Below are positions 19,533-29,025 of a stretch of DNA of 29,303 nucleotides, one piece after another; position 1 is the stretch's first letter, and each line of letters starts with the position of its first letter. The notes beneath the pieces are model-generated. The model did no database searches and was not told the origin of the DNA. It worked only from the letters and a program-made list of their open reading frames with translations. The DNA is from Priapulus caudatus (lineage: Eukaryota; Priapulida; Priapulimorpha; Priapulimorphida; Priapulidae), in assembly GCF_000485595.1 (NCBI RefSeq), contig NW_014577444.1, forward strand, positions 241,456 to 270,758, read 5' to 3'. The position numbers and the translations under genes are program-made.

Positions 19533-19740
19533 CTTCGCCGTCAAGGATGGCGCGGTAAGAGTGACTCATGCTGCAGCGCTCTGCCGCCGCGACGCCAGAG
19601 CCATCGATGTGCAGCGAGTCGGCCCTCTGTCTGCTCATGGCAGCTGCCTTCTCTCCCAGCAGAAGCATCTTTGTGTAGTATGCCTGTTTCACGGCTATGT
19701 CTTTGCGGTTGGGGAATGGTTTCAGCGCCGTGTATGCGAT
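19533..19740 (-). CDS. TBC-domain exon: end of TBC domain and linker helix
   Basis: The exon enters at CATTTCGCAG in phase 0, joining cleanly to the 20220 exon. It encodes IAYTALKPFPNRKDIAVKQA, then YYTKMLLLGEKAAAMSRQRA, an amphipathic helix usual at the end of or after a TBC domain, and a short linker ending AILDGE plus one base. The proposed donor is GAAG/GTAACC. With it, the spare G completes a Gly codon in the 18948 exon. Without it, the frame continues for 39 low-complexity residues to a stop at 19414, followed by AATAAA. Both outcomes are plausible, so the 3' boundary is unsettled. Confidence 0.75.
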
Positions 19741-19923
19741 CTGCGAAATGCGTGCGGCCAGCGTGGTTTTGATTATATAAAGACTACATACATATAGTTT
19801 ACGTGCTCTACATTATATATCACATTAATCACATTATGTATAACTAACGTCAGAGATTTGCATCACATAATAACACCACACATTATATTAGTGTAGTACA
19901 TTACATATTGTAAATATCTGATA

Positions 19924-19928
<5 letters not shown>

Positions 19929-19995
<67 letters not shown>

Positions 19996-20000
19996 ATATA
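19929..20000. repeat. (TA)n microsatellite with hairpin
   Basis: Long TA run in the intron between the TBC exons. Just after it CAAGAGCGCATT (about 20004) and AATGCGCTCTTG-like sequence (about 20037-20058) can pair. Confidence 0.9.
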
Positions 20001-20219
20001 TCAAGAGCGCATTGCAAGCAGCATTTCATAGCATTGCAAGAGCGCATTACGCTCTTGAAATATATATATATATACTCTACTAGTTATTTTTCTACCATTT
20101 TTATTCTTTATTGCTCTCTATGTGTTTATATATAAGTTACCTTGCTATACTATAAATTACGATGTTGCATGTCATTCTCGAACAAAAAACGATAATACCA
20201 TAGACAGTAATTAACTCAC

Positions 20220-20450
20220 CCAGACCCAGTATCTAACGTTCTGTTGTTTTCCCGCTCTATATTTGGTTACCTTGACGAGAGTTTCGGTATCGCAGAGTGA
20301 CCCTGGCAGACTCTTCAGCGAGCAGATGACGGTGGAGTAGTCGTTAATAGAGAGCAGCTGATATTCGAGCATCGAGAGCACGGCAAGGGAGAAACGCAGG
20401 AGAGACTTAGCTCCGTCTATGAGAAAGCAGTCCCACACGTGCAGCATCAC
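20220..20450 (-). CDS. TBC (Rab-GAP) domain protein, core exon
   Basis: The 231-base phase-0 exon runs from acceptor TTCCCAG to donor TGG/GTGAGT. It encodes VMLHVWDCFLIDGAKSLLRF, SLAVLSMLEYQLL and so on to CDTETLVKVTKYRAGKQQN. The (R/H)VWDCFLxxGxKxLxRxxLAxL pattern is diagnostic of the C-terminal half of TBC domains, which stimulate GTP hydrolysis by Rab GTPases. The catalytic Arg and Gln fingers lie in the N-terminal half, outside this window, so activity cannot be judged. The preceding exon recognised is at 29109-29303, leaving an 8.7-kb intron that contains a fibrinogen-related gene on the other strand. Confidence 0.92.
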
Positions 20451-20459
20451 CTGGGAAGC

Positions 20460-21230
20460 ATAGAGGTGGCGACATAATTTATCATAAAAAATCTAACATA
20501 ATAACGTTAATGCATTATTAACAACAAAACTTAACATGGAACATATAGAACATATAACATAGAACCATATTTTAGGGCTTTATCTCTGGTGCTATAGAAA
20601 CTATAATTATTCGGGACGCTCCACTCAATGGACTTCATTGTTATATACTTAACCGGCTGGTTTGATATGAAGATATAAGTATTTAATTAAATATGACTGG
20701 ATGGATTGAAATGCCGAGCACATTATTGTTTATGTATTTGGGTTTTAATGCGATAACGGAACCAACTAATCAAACCGACAATATAAATTACGGACAAATT
20801 TCTTCCAGGATCTGCATATACGATACGGGAATGAGACTGGAGGTGGGAAATGACAGTGCGAGTGTGACCAACTACATCCGCGTCACTCAGATGTGTGTCG
20901 CGTCGCGGCTACGTAGAGCACGCGGGGAGAGACAAAGTCCGACGCGAGACGCGCTTCCTATGTGCAGACGCCTGGACGCCGGCCGCGGCAGAGTAAACAA
21001 ACAAACAAGCGATTAACCACCGCGTCCAGCTGCTGTCCTTCACGTTAGAAGTGGTGTCGAATGTCGGGACATAGCGAGAATCACGCCGCGACGCGATCCG
21101 CAAACTCCAGACTGAACAGTCATTCTACTGTCCGCTCGGCGGCGTGGCCGATCACGGAACGAAAACGAGACACCTAGCTCGGGCATGTTTCCAATGGAGT
21201 GTGGCTGTTTTATTTTGATAGTATATATTA
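20460..21230. other. Intron of the TBC gene, no exon seen
   Basis: No TBC exon or other supported frame. The open frames at 20693-21016 (plus) and 20909-21103 (minus) lack domain or splice support. Confidence 0.45.
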
Positions 21231-21234
21231 CGCG

Positions 21235-21380
21235 CGCGCACACACACACACATACGCGCGCTCCCACCCCCACACACCAATATATATATATATATATATA
21301 TAATTATTATATATATATTATATATATATATATATATATGTATATATCATGTGTGTGTGTGTGTGTGTATGTGCGTGCGT

Positions 21381-21420
<40 letters not shown>

Positions 21421-21431
21421 GTGTGTGTTGT

Positions 21432-21478
<47 letters not shown>

Positions 21479-21500
21479 CGTGTGTATGCGTGCGTGTGAG
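21235..21500. repeat. CA, TA and TG microsatellite cluster
   Basis: (CA)n, (TA)n and then a long (TG)n with GTGTTG interruptions. It forms the left border of the second copy of the duplicated block. Confidence 0.95.
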
Positions 21501-21512
21501 CCAGTTAGTAGG

Positions 21513-22580
21513 AAAGCGCGCGTGCGCACCTTGTACGCGAGTGGAGTCGTTGTTGTTCCTGAGATCAAACAAGGGAGAGCGGAAACACGATCGTTCTCGC
21601 TCCAGCTGCTAAGTACACGAGTCCGCGGCTTTCCGGAAGTCGTTCATTAATCACTCGCCGTCGCGACGTGCCCGGCGCGCATCTTTCCACTCCCCCCCCC
21701 CCCCCTTGTTCACGCACGCGAGAGGATGGACCGGTCAACCGACTATAGTTTCCCCTAACGGACTCGAGGGAGGCGTCTGCGGCTTGCGTTGTCAGTCACT
21801 CTATCACCGTTGTTCGGTGGCCGTCGTTCGCTCCATCTGGCGCCCGCTGCTTGCTCCTAGGTTGATATACCGGTGCAGTACACTGACGTGCAGTCGAAAG
21901 TTTTGTCTTAAAACCCGATCCGCCGGGAGAAGCTATACCTCGTGCTTGCTACTAAAGAGGACAGCGCCGCAGCGACGTCACACCGCCCTCAGTCATCGCT
22001 CCGACTACGTAACAGGCGAGAATGGGTGAACAGCCTGCATCGTTCTACTGGCTCCTATTTATCGTGATCGTATCATGCGCTTCTCGGTCGGCTTCGGCTA
22101 GCAGCGCTTCGGGTGCATCTAGTGAGAATGATGTGCAGCCGCCGGAGGAGGAGGCTTCGGCGGAGAGCGCAATCGCTAACTATCCGACGTCGCCGAGAGT
22201 TCCATGCCGACAGAGTCCGCGCGGTCGGTCTTACCATTCACCACCCTAGCAGCAGTACCAGCAGCAGTGTCGGTGCGACCGAGGCTTCCACTGTCGGGAC
22301 TGGACAACACACACGCGTCGATGGTAGGCCGAAGCCCACGATCAACCAGGCAGTCGTCGGATGGTGCAATTCTTGCAGAAGGAGATGGCCGAGCTGCGGG
22401 GCGCGCAGCAGGAGGAACACGACAAGGTGGCGCTACTGCGAGCACAGATGGAGAATGCCAACAGCTTGTCAACGCACAGGTAATAATGTATATACAAGTA
22501 GAATAAAACTAATAGGCCCCCTATATACATATAATAAATATATGCATACTCACACGCGCACGCACATGCACGCACATGCA
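21513..22580 (+). repeat. Duplicated ~1.1-kb block, copy 2 (error-bearing)
   Basis: A second copy of 12127-13190. Sequence identity is high apart from single-base indels, one 12-base loss and scattered transitions. It ends in CA microsatellite. Confidence 0.95.
22022..22479 (+). pseudogene. Frameshifted second copy of fibrinogen-related exon 1
   Basis: It keeps the ATG, signal peptide and donor (CAG/GTAATA), but the frame breaks after residues IANYP. Against the 12625 copy I count five single-base losses, each inside a C or G run of three or more (CCC to CC, CCCC to CCC, GGGG to GGG, CCC to CC, GGG to GG). There is also an in-frame 12-base loss in the Ser repeat, a two-base CA gain and two single-base gains near the end. 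The substitutions I see are all transitions. This may be a real broken exon, or a second haplotype read with homopolymer errors. In position it is the better partner of exon 23924. Confidence 0.8.
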
Positions 22581-22632
22581 CACACACACACAACACACAC
22601 ACACACACACACACCACACACACACACATATA

Positions 22633-22682
22633 TATCTCAGGAGCTAATAATGACAAATTTGTCATTATTATCTACTGATATA
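22633..22682. repeat. Palindrome, dispersed family copy B
   Basis: TATCTCAGGAGCTAATAATG pairs around CAAATTTG with inverted ATTATTATCTACTGATA. It closely matches the palindrome at 6308-6341, including the adjacent CTCCTGATA. Confidence 0.85.
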
Positions 22683-22689
22683 TATATTA

Positions 22690-23245
22690 TATATATATAT
22701 ATATATCGACTGCACATTGGCCGAGTGTTTTTGGCTGGCGGTGTCTCATAATGGTAAACACTGATGTCAGTGCTCTCCGTGCTGTTGCATCAACAGGTGT
22801 TACCCCGGCCGAGTTTACTGCACACGCTTCGTGGGCGCCCATCGTGCCTAGCTCTCGCAACTGTCACTGTGTTTGTGTCGGGAGAGCGTTATGCCGAGTC
22901 TTGGGTGGGGGCTAAAGCCCAGAAGGCGGGGTCCAGCGATATCACTGTCACGGCTCCCGACTCTGTTACCATAAGCACGTACGGTCGTGGCATAGGCTGC
23001 GAGGGGCGCGCGACGATGTGAGGGGAGTGCAACGAACTGGCCTGACCGCGAAGACCACGTTTTTTTGACAGGTTTTAGAGATATACGGACGATTTACGAG
23101 TAGAGATTAACAGTTTATCGTAACCTTAGATAGTTATCTTGCGTCGTATAGATATCCTTTGAGTATTGTTAGACCTACAGATGCAGCTGCGCCTGCATTG
23201 CTCAGTCAGTAAGAGCGAACATACATTCAAACTTTAAACCTATAT

Positions 23246-23290
<45 letters not shown>

Positions 23291-23691
23291 ACACACACAC
23301 ACACACACACTTCACACACACCAAAGAGTCATTCTAGGCAAGCGTCAATGACAGGATTGGCAGCTAACACAGGGCTGTCTATACTCTATTTCCTAGATTG
23401 TTAGCTTCCCCAATCAATGACAGATTAAAATTGTGTTTTGTTTACGAAACTAGCACACTTGACACATCTTTGCTTTGTCTATAGCTTCTTCGTGCAGAAG
23501 AAAAGAACAACGAGAAGATGTCGACAATGACACGTGAGGTTAGTTGACTGCGCAATCATATATTCAGAGTCAAGTCATACCAGTAGACGGAAAAAGTTCT
23601 CAATTATTAATAATTATAAATATGTAACACGTAGTAGCATGAAAATACTATATGATAGCATGCACTACACACACAGAGTACGCGCGCGCGC

Positions 23692-23756
<65 letters not shown>

Positions 23757-23923
23757 CGTGGTGAGGGCGAAGGCGAGGGCATGCATGTTCAATGTTCATG
23801 ATAATAGTACTTGTGAAATCATATCTGATTTCTTCTCTTCTTGCCCGTTGGGATTCAATATAAACTTCAGAGTCGGCTATTTTTAGCAAGTTATAAAAAT
23901 GTTTGGATGTTTTGCTACCGCAG
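22690..23923. other. Intron before fibrinogen-related exon 2, with CA/GT microsatellites
   Basis: No exon was recognised. (CA)n lies at about 23248-23310, and (GC)n/(GT)n at 23681-23753 with perfect GT for over 25 units. A plus-strand frame at 22764-23021 lacks support. Confidence 0.55.
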
Positions 23924-24072
23924 CTGACTCTCCTCATCACCGAGTTCCAGCAGACTCGAGAAGAAGTCGCAGGCAACATTACAGACATCTGGCAAGTGCT
24001 CAAAGATCAGGATTTTGAATCGATAAAAGCAATAGGTCGTTTGAACAGCATCACGATGGAACTGACTGAGAG
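23924..24072 (+). CDS. Fibrinogen-related protein, exon 2: coiled coil
   Basis: The 149-base exon lies between acceptor TTGCTACCGCAG and donor AG/GTTGGT, entering in phase 0 and leaving in phase 2. It encodes LTLLITEFQQTREEVAGNIT through DIWQVLKDQD to SITMELTER, with heptad spacing of Leu and Ile typical of a coiled coil. It joins to exon 1's QQLVNAQ without loss of helix, and to exon 3 through a shared Arg codon. The gene has trimer-forming stalk character. Codon use here is AT-richer than in exons 3, 4 and 8. Confidence 0.85.
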
Positions 24073-24353
24073 GTTGGTGGCTTAGTTGTAAGAATGCCGT
24101 ACGACAGGGGCGCATGCGTACATTTGTTACGAATGTGTTTGTTGTCGTTTCGGAACAATGGAAGGAACGAGATAGAGAGATTACTTCTGTGAAAATTTTA
24201 AATAATAAAAAAAAAATATATATATGTGCGTGTGTGTGCGTGCGTGCGTGTGCGCGCCTGTGTGTGTGCGCGTGCGTGTGCGTAGGTGTCCATAGCTCAG
24301 AGGTCGTTTCATCTGATAAATCCCACTGACGATGATCATGATTGTGCATTCAG

Positions 24354-24693
24354 ACAGGCGACCGACCACAAACAGACGCAGAAGCAACAGGGCATGATGT
24401 CGGCGCTAGTCGACCGACTCTCGCTCGACCTGACCGACCTCGTCGGCCAGTACCGCCACAACCTCCCGACGCTCGAGCTCGTCAGCCAACAGGGGGCGCA
24501 GCTGCAGGTCATGGGTGAGCAACTCGATCGTCTGCGGGGGCAGGTCGATGACGTCATCGCCGGCGACGACTGGCAGCATGCGCTGACGAAGCGTGTCGAC
24601 GACAACTCAGCGGGAGTCGAGGCGCTCGCGTACTCGCTGGCGGGCGTCGCCGAGGAAGCGGCCGACGTCGTCGGCAGACTAAACTACAGCGAG
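24354..24693 (+). CDS. Fibrinogen-related protein, exon 3: coiled coil
   Basis: The acceptor TGCATTCAG is followed by an A that completes an Arg codon, then QATDHKQTQKQQGMMSALVD and about 90 more residues to GRLNYSE before GTGAGT (phase 0 out). Leu and Val recur in heptads (LVDRLSLDLTDLVGQ, LQVMGEQLDRLRGQVDDV). It is strongly G+C and CpG-rich, full of GACGTCG words. No Cys is present, so it forms an uninterrupted stalk segment. Confidence 0.9.
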
Positions 24694-24941
24694 GTGAGTT
24701 AATACAGTCAAGCCCGTACGTAGTGAGGCGTGTGATACAATCAAGCACGTACACCGCGCGGTGGGCAATGTTGTCAAGCCTGCTCACGGCGAAGTGTAGA
24801 CTGGTGTCCGTTCTATGTGGTTTAACTCATTAACTCTTTAACTCTATTAGTGCCACCTAAGAGAACCGCTAAGCAAGCGTCCTTTATATACAGGTGTCCG
24901 TTCTTTAGAGGTAACCGCTAACACCGATTCGACTCTAACAG

Positions 24942-25994
24942 GTGCGGCTGGAGGGTTTCAAGCGCGAAGTCGCTGTCGTCGGCGCCAAACTCGACGTCAT
25001 TGCCGACGACCTGGACACCTTCGAGAACAGTACGTCGCTCGATCTCGAAGGGAAATCAATCGAGATGCAACTGCAGGCGTCGCGCCGCGAGGCAACGGAG
25101 CGAGACGTCGCGAGCCTATTCACTGCGCTGGACAAACTCGCCGACGCGCACGAGGCGTCGACGGCCGACGTCGCCGACGTCGTCGACGACGTGTTCCGGC
25201 TGCGCAACACGCTGCGCGAAGAGTTGCTGCGCATCAACGAGACGGAGAGAGACGTCGACGCGCTGAACAGCAGCGTGCGCGCGCACATCGACCGCAGCGC
25301 CGCCGACGCGGAGCCGAGGAACCGCTACCACAGCGTCAGCTCGCTCGCCAACGAGACAGCCGACGGTGGCGACATCTTCGGCGAGTCGCGATTCCGCGCG
25401 TCGATGCGGACCCGACTCGGCGACGTCGAGCGCCGCGTAGGGGCGCTACAGGCGACCTGCGAGCGAGCCGAGACGAACTCGCAACGTCTCGGCAAGATCC
25501 TGCTTGACAACTCGGACGGGGAGGCCGGCGATAGCAGCGGCGACGGCGACGGCCCGTTCCCGGCCGCCGACAACGTCATTCCCGTCGACGCGCTCGAGCT
25601 GTGGAAGGCCGGCGTTGACACGACGCTTACCAACCTTGAGACGACGTTCTCGGCCGAGCTCGCCTCTCTCGCCGCCAACGTCACACGCGTGACGTCACGG
25701 CTATCGAACGTCGACGACGACGAGGAGGAGAGGGACACGGCGAAGGCTGTAAGCGGGCTGGAGTTCTCGCTGAGTCAGATGCAGACAGCGCTAGATGTGC
25801 TGCAGATCGGACAGGCGGAGCTGGAGAGCAGGACGCTGAGTCACGGAGATGAGGTGACGAGGCTGGCGAGCAAGGTGCGCGCCGACCAGTACAACCTCGT
25901 CGATCTGCAGAACACGATGTTCAACTACTCGCTGCAGGCGTGCAGGGACGTCAACGAAAATCTGCAGCAGAATCTCAAGATATCCAACGTCGAG
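24942..25994 (+). CDS. Fibrinogen-related protein, exon 4: long coiled-coil stalk
   Basis: The exon is exactly 351 codons in phase 0, from TCTAACAG to GAG/GTAAGG. It begins VRLEGFKREVAVVGAKLDVI and is almost entirely charged helix with heptads. An acidic, Gly/Ser-rich break (DGEAGDSSGDGDGPFPAADN) lies around residues 194-213 of the exon. Sites for N-glycosylation include NETA and NVTR. The last part, LVDLQNTMFNYSLQ with one Cys, returns to helix. Coiled-coil regions of this length upstream of a fibrinogen domain recall tenascin-, angiopoietin- or FREP-like oligomeric proteins. The overlapping minus-strand and +1 frames are shadows of the biased codon use. Confidence 0.92.
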
Positions 25995-26368
25995 GTAAGG
26001 GGGGGTGGCTCCCTATAGTGTATCACATTCATTTTAGCATCTATCCACCCCAAGATTTACATTGAATGTCCGCGCATATTGTTACTTGTCATTATCATTA
26101 CTAGTCTTAACCGGGCAGCATATTTGCAATTCTTCACATATATGTTGTTCGTGAGGCCATATATAAGGAAACAAATATGTAGAGAGAGAAAGCGAAAGAA
26201 CAATAAAGATAGCGTGAGAAGGAGAGATAATGGGAGGCAAGCGAAAAAAATATTTGTGACTGATTTTATTCTATAACTGCGTGACAGCAATTCTAATGTG
26301 CGAGATAGCACAGTTGTAGGTCCAGCTACTATACTTCGTCACTATATTGCATGACTGCATACATTCAG
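25995..26368 (+). other. Intron 4 of the fibrinogen-related gene
   Basis: AT-rich intron with a GAGAGAAAGCGAAAG-type purine-rich tract (26180-26245). No coding content. Confidence 0.85.
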
Positions 26369-26506
26369 GTGAAGTACCACCAATTGGAGAATTCCCTGGA
26401 AGAGCAACGAACCAGCATTATACTCATCGGTAACAAAGTCAATGCAATGGCATCCCGCAGTATTACAGACGAACTCAGTAGCAAACTGCGCTCACTCCGG
26501 ACCGAG
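26369..26506 (+). CDS. Fibrinogen-related protein, exon 5: coiled coil
   Basis: A 46-codon phase-0 exon between ACATTCAG and GAG/GTAGGG. It encodes VKYHQLENSLEEQRTSIILI and then GNKVNAMASRSITDELSSKL to RSLRTE, continuing the heptad pattern. It uses ordinary codons, unlike its CpG-rich neighbours. Confidence 0.9.
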
Positions 26507-26633
26507 GTAGGGGATGAAACGAATAATTTTGTTAGCATGGATTAATCGACATCTGTCTCTATATGTTCGTGTCTCATAATCTGTATTTACTTGTTGCTTC
26601 GTAACGCTCACACGTGTCACACTCGTAACCTAG

Positions 26634-26819
26634 GTGGATTCCGCTATCGATAAGATTCCAAAGGCTGTCGATGTGCTGGAGGCTCTTGACCACCAGGTGG
26701 CGCAGTTCGTTTATCAACTGCCCGAGGACTGTAGTATGAGGACAGTGCCAGTACGATACGAGAGCTACAGCAGTGGAGTGTATCTCATCAAACCCAACAA
26801 CTTAAACGAGTCCGTACGG
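26634..26819 (+). CDS. Fibrinogen-related protein, exon 6: end of stalk and start of fibrinogen domain
   Basis: A 62-codon phase-0 exon between CTAG and CGG/GTAGGT. The first half (VDSAIDKIPKAVDVLEALDH) closes the coiled coil. The second half opens the fibrinogen C-terminal domain with LPEDCSM, then SSGVYLIKP. These correspond to the first conserved Cys and the (S)GVYxIxP strand of the family. Confidence 0.92.
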
Positions 26820-26981
26820 GTAGGTGTCAAGAATTAAATGAGATAGTATATACAGACTGCTGATAAATTAGACTGCTAGCAGACACGGATACATTGCTCA
26901 TCAAATTGCCTCAGCACTACATATCGTATGAATTCTTGCTTTTCGTCTTCTCATTCTGGCACTCGTACCTCGCGTTCACAG

Positions 26982-27043
26982 GTATTCTGTGACGTTGACG
27001 AAGCTGGAGACATGTGGACAGTCATACAGAGAAGATTGGATGG
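26982..27043 (+). CDS. Fibrinogen-related protein, exon 7: fibrinogen domain
   Basis: The 62-base exon runs from TTCACAG to GATGG/GTAAGT. It encodes VFCDVDEAGDMWTVIQRRLD, the strand VxCDM...WTVxQRRxDG that is the family signature, with the second conserved Cys. The usual GGGW before TVxQRR is AGDMW here. Leaving phase 2, it shares a Gly codon with exon 8. Confidence 0.95.
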
Positions 27044-27347
27044 GTAAGTAACAACGAAATATGTAAGGGGCAACGTACGATTACACCTGGAGGTAGACAT
27101 ATATAACACCCGTTTTCATGCGTGTCAGTCGTTCTAACCCGTACATTTTTGTGGCTCTTTGATGCTTATTCGAGGGGGGAGAACGACGGAGGAAGTCCAT
27201 TTTCAGTTTCCCATGTTAAAAATGAACTTGTTTCCAATTAAAAAAATTGTATTTCGCGCGTTCCGGTAACTTTATTTGGTATTTTATCATAATTAAAACT
27301 GTCCGATCCGGCGTCCAGAAAATAACCGCACACTTCTTTCTTCGTAG

Positions 27348-27813
27348 GTCCGTCGACTTCTACCGTACGTGGACCGACTACCGCGACGGGTTCGGTACGG
27401 CCGCTGGCGAGTACTGGCTGGGCAACGAGCACATTCACGCGATCACGCGCACGGGCAACTACTCGCTGCGCGTCGACATGTGGGACGCCGACGGCACCTA
27501 TCGCTACGCCACCTACGAAGAGTTCTCGGTCGCCGACGCCGCCGACGACTACCGTCTGCAGTTGAACGGCTACGGCGGCAACGCCACCGACGCGATGATG
27601 TATCACAGCAACATGCGCTTCAGCACGCGCGACCGCGACAACGACGTGAGCAGCAGCCACTGCGCGCGCTTCTACCAGGGCGGCTGGTGGTACACGCACT
27701 GCCAGACGACGAACCTCAACGGCGAGTTCAAGGTCGGCATGACGTGGTTCGACCGCGACACGAACGACTGGACGCAACTGGCCAAGGTCGTAATGAAGGT
27801 CAGACCGATATAG
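27348..27813 (+). CDS. Fibrinogen-related protein, exon 8: fibrinogen domain C-terminus
   Basis: It completes the fibrinogen domain: DFYRTWTDYRDGFGTAAGEY, then WLGNEHIHAIT, the calcium-site motif STRDRDND, Cys, QGGWWYTHC and LNGEFKVGMTWF, ending KVRPI and stop. The four conserved Cys of the domain (two disulfides) are all present across exons 6-8. Fibrinogen domains of secreted animal proteins bind carbohydrate or protein ligands. The ligand cannot be predicted. Joined to exons 1-7 the protein is about 954 residues: signal peptide, Ser/Thr linker, ~600-residue coiled coil, 210-residue fibrinogen domain. The gene lies inside the large TBC-gene intron on the opposite strand. The last 30 coding bases form unit 1 of a minisatellite. 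Confidence 0.97.
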
Positions 27814-28150
27814 AGGGTCTACTTATCAAGGTCGTGATGATGGTTAGACCGATATAGAGGGCGTCCTTATCAAGGTCGTGATGAAGGTCAGACCGATATA
27901 GAGGGCGTCCTTATCAAGGTCGTGATGATGGTTAGACGGATATAGAGGGCGTACTTATCAAGGTCGTGATGAAGGCTAGACCGATATAGAGAGCGTACTG
28001 TTCAAGGTCGTGACGAAGGTCAGACCGAAATAGTGGGGGTACGGACTAGTGTGGTGATCAAGGTCAGACCGATATAGAGGGCGTGCTTATCAAGGTCGTG
28101 AGGAAGGTTAGGCCAATATAGAGGGCGTACTTATCAAGGTCGATATGGGG
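27784..28150 (+). repeat. 44-bp minisatellite starting inside the last codons
   Basis: AAGGTCGTGATGAAGGTCAG begins units at 27784, 27828, 27872, 27916, 27960 and 28004, then 28092 and 28136, an exact 44-base period. A decayed unit lies between 28004 and 28092. Unit 1 comprises the last nine residues (KVVMKVRPI), the stop and the first 14 bases of 3' UTR. Degenerate remains continue to about 28260. Confidence 0.95.
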
Positions 28151-28319
28151 CGCACGTGTGCGTACCGGCGGGGAGGGGGGATCATGATGAAATTCAACTC
28201 GATATAGGGCGTAATAATCAAGATTGTGCAAGAATGCAATTAAGCCGATGTAGTGTGTATGTCGACGTACGGTCTTGCTCGTTGTGAATCTCGCAGGCAA
28301 TTACGAGACGTATTTATGA

Positions 28320-28325
28320 AATAAA
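28320..28325 (+). terminator. Poly(A) signal of the fibrinogen-related gene
   Basis: AATAAA lies about 500 bases after the stop and just beyond the minisatellite. It is the first clear canonical signal seen downstream on the plus strand. Confidence 0.6.
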
Positions 28326-28329
28326 ACAT

Positions 28330-28880
28330 ATATAGATATTCGTTAGCACCTGTAGAAATGATTCGTAGATATCTCATATATAGATCATATGTGATATATG
28401 TCTGTATATGTAATAAAATGGCTATGTGCCAAGAAAAACCACTAAATTTCCTTATTCTTTGTCAAAATGAAACATTTGTAAACGCCCAGTTGTTCTTCCG
28501 TTCACAGTCACAAGGTATGAGTATATCTATGCAAACGAGAGTGAATAATAACACAGGTGTTTCTATTCACACCTGAAATAATATATATATATATTGGGAA
28601 TTGTATAGATTTTGTATGTTCATGTTAACACCTCGTAAACATCATAGCTCTGTCGTTATCTCTTGGACAGGTAAGACAAGCGATCCGTATTCTTAGCTAT
28701 CATGTTTGGCTCGTGAGAAGTGAAGAGAACGGTATATTAAAATACCAAGTCAACCGGAGTCGTCACCGTGCACTTAGATTCTCTTCCAAGCATTCTCGAA
28801 TTTCGAATGTAAGCTTTCATGTTTCCATGCTCCTGAGTATCGGAGCGCAAATAGACAAGATGGCGGCGATCGACGTGCTC
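28330..28880. other. Intronic stretch of the TBC gene, nothing assigned
   Basis: AT-rich sequence, no supported exon on either strand. Confidence 0.45.
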
Positions 28881-28884
28881 CCCA

Positions 28885-28901
28885 TCTCTCTCTCTCGCGC
28901 G

Positions 28902-28982
<81 letters not shown>

Positions 28983-29025
28983 GCTCACACACACACACAC
29001 ACACACTCTCCCTCTATCTCTCTTT
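28885..29025. repeat. (CT)n and (CA)n microsatellites
   Basis: About 40 CT units interrupted by a CGCGCGCG island, then (CA)n and CTCC-rich sequence. It lies about 85 bases from the TBC exon donor, in its intron. Confidence 0.95.

Noticed and set aside
22764-23021. 85-residue plus-strand open frame after the duplicated block
   Set aside because: No domain, no phase-consistent link to neighbouring exons.
27247-27347. Upstream extension of fibrinogen exon 8 in the same open frame
   Set aside because: A CTTCGTAG acceptor at 27347 joins in phase to exon 7 and the extension is not fibrinogen-like.
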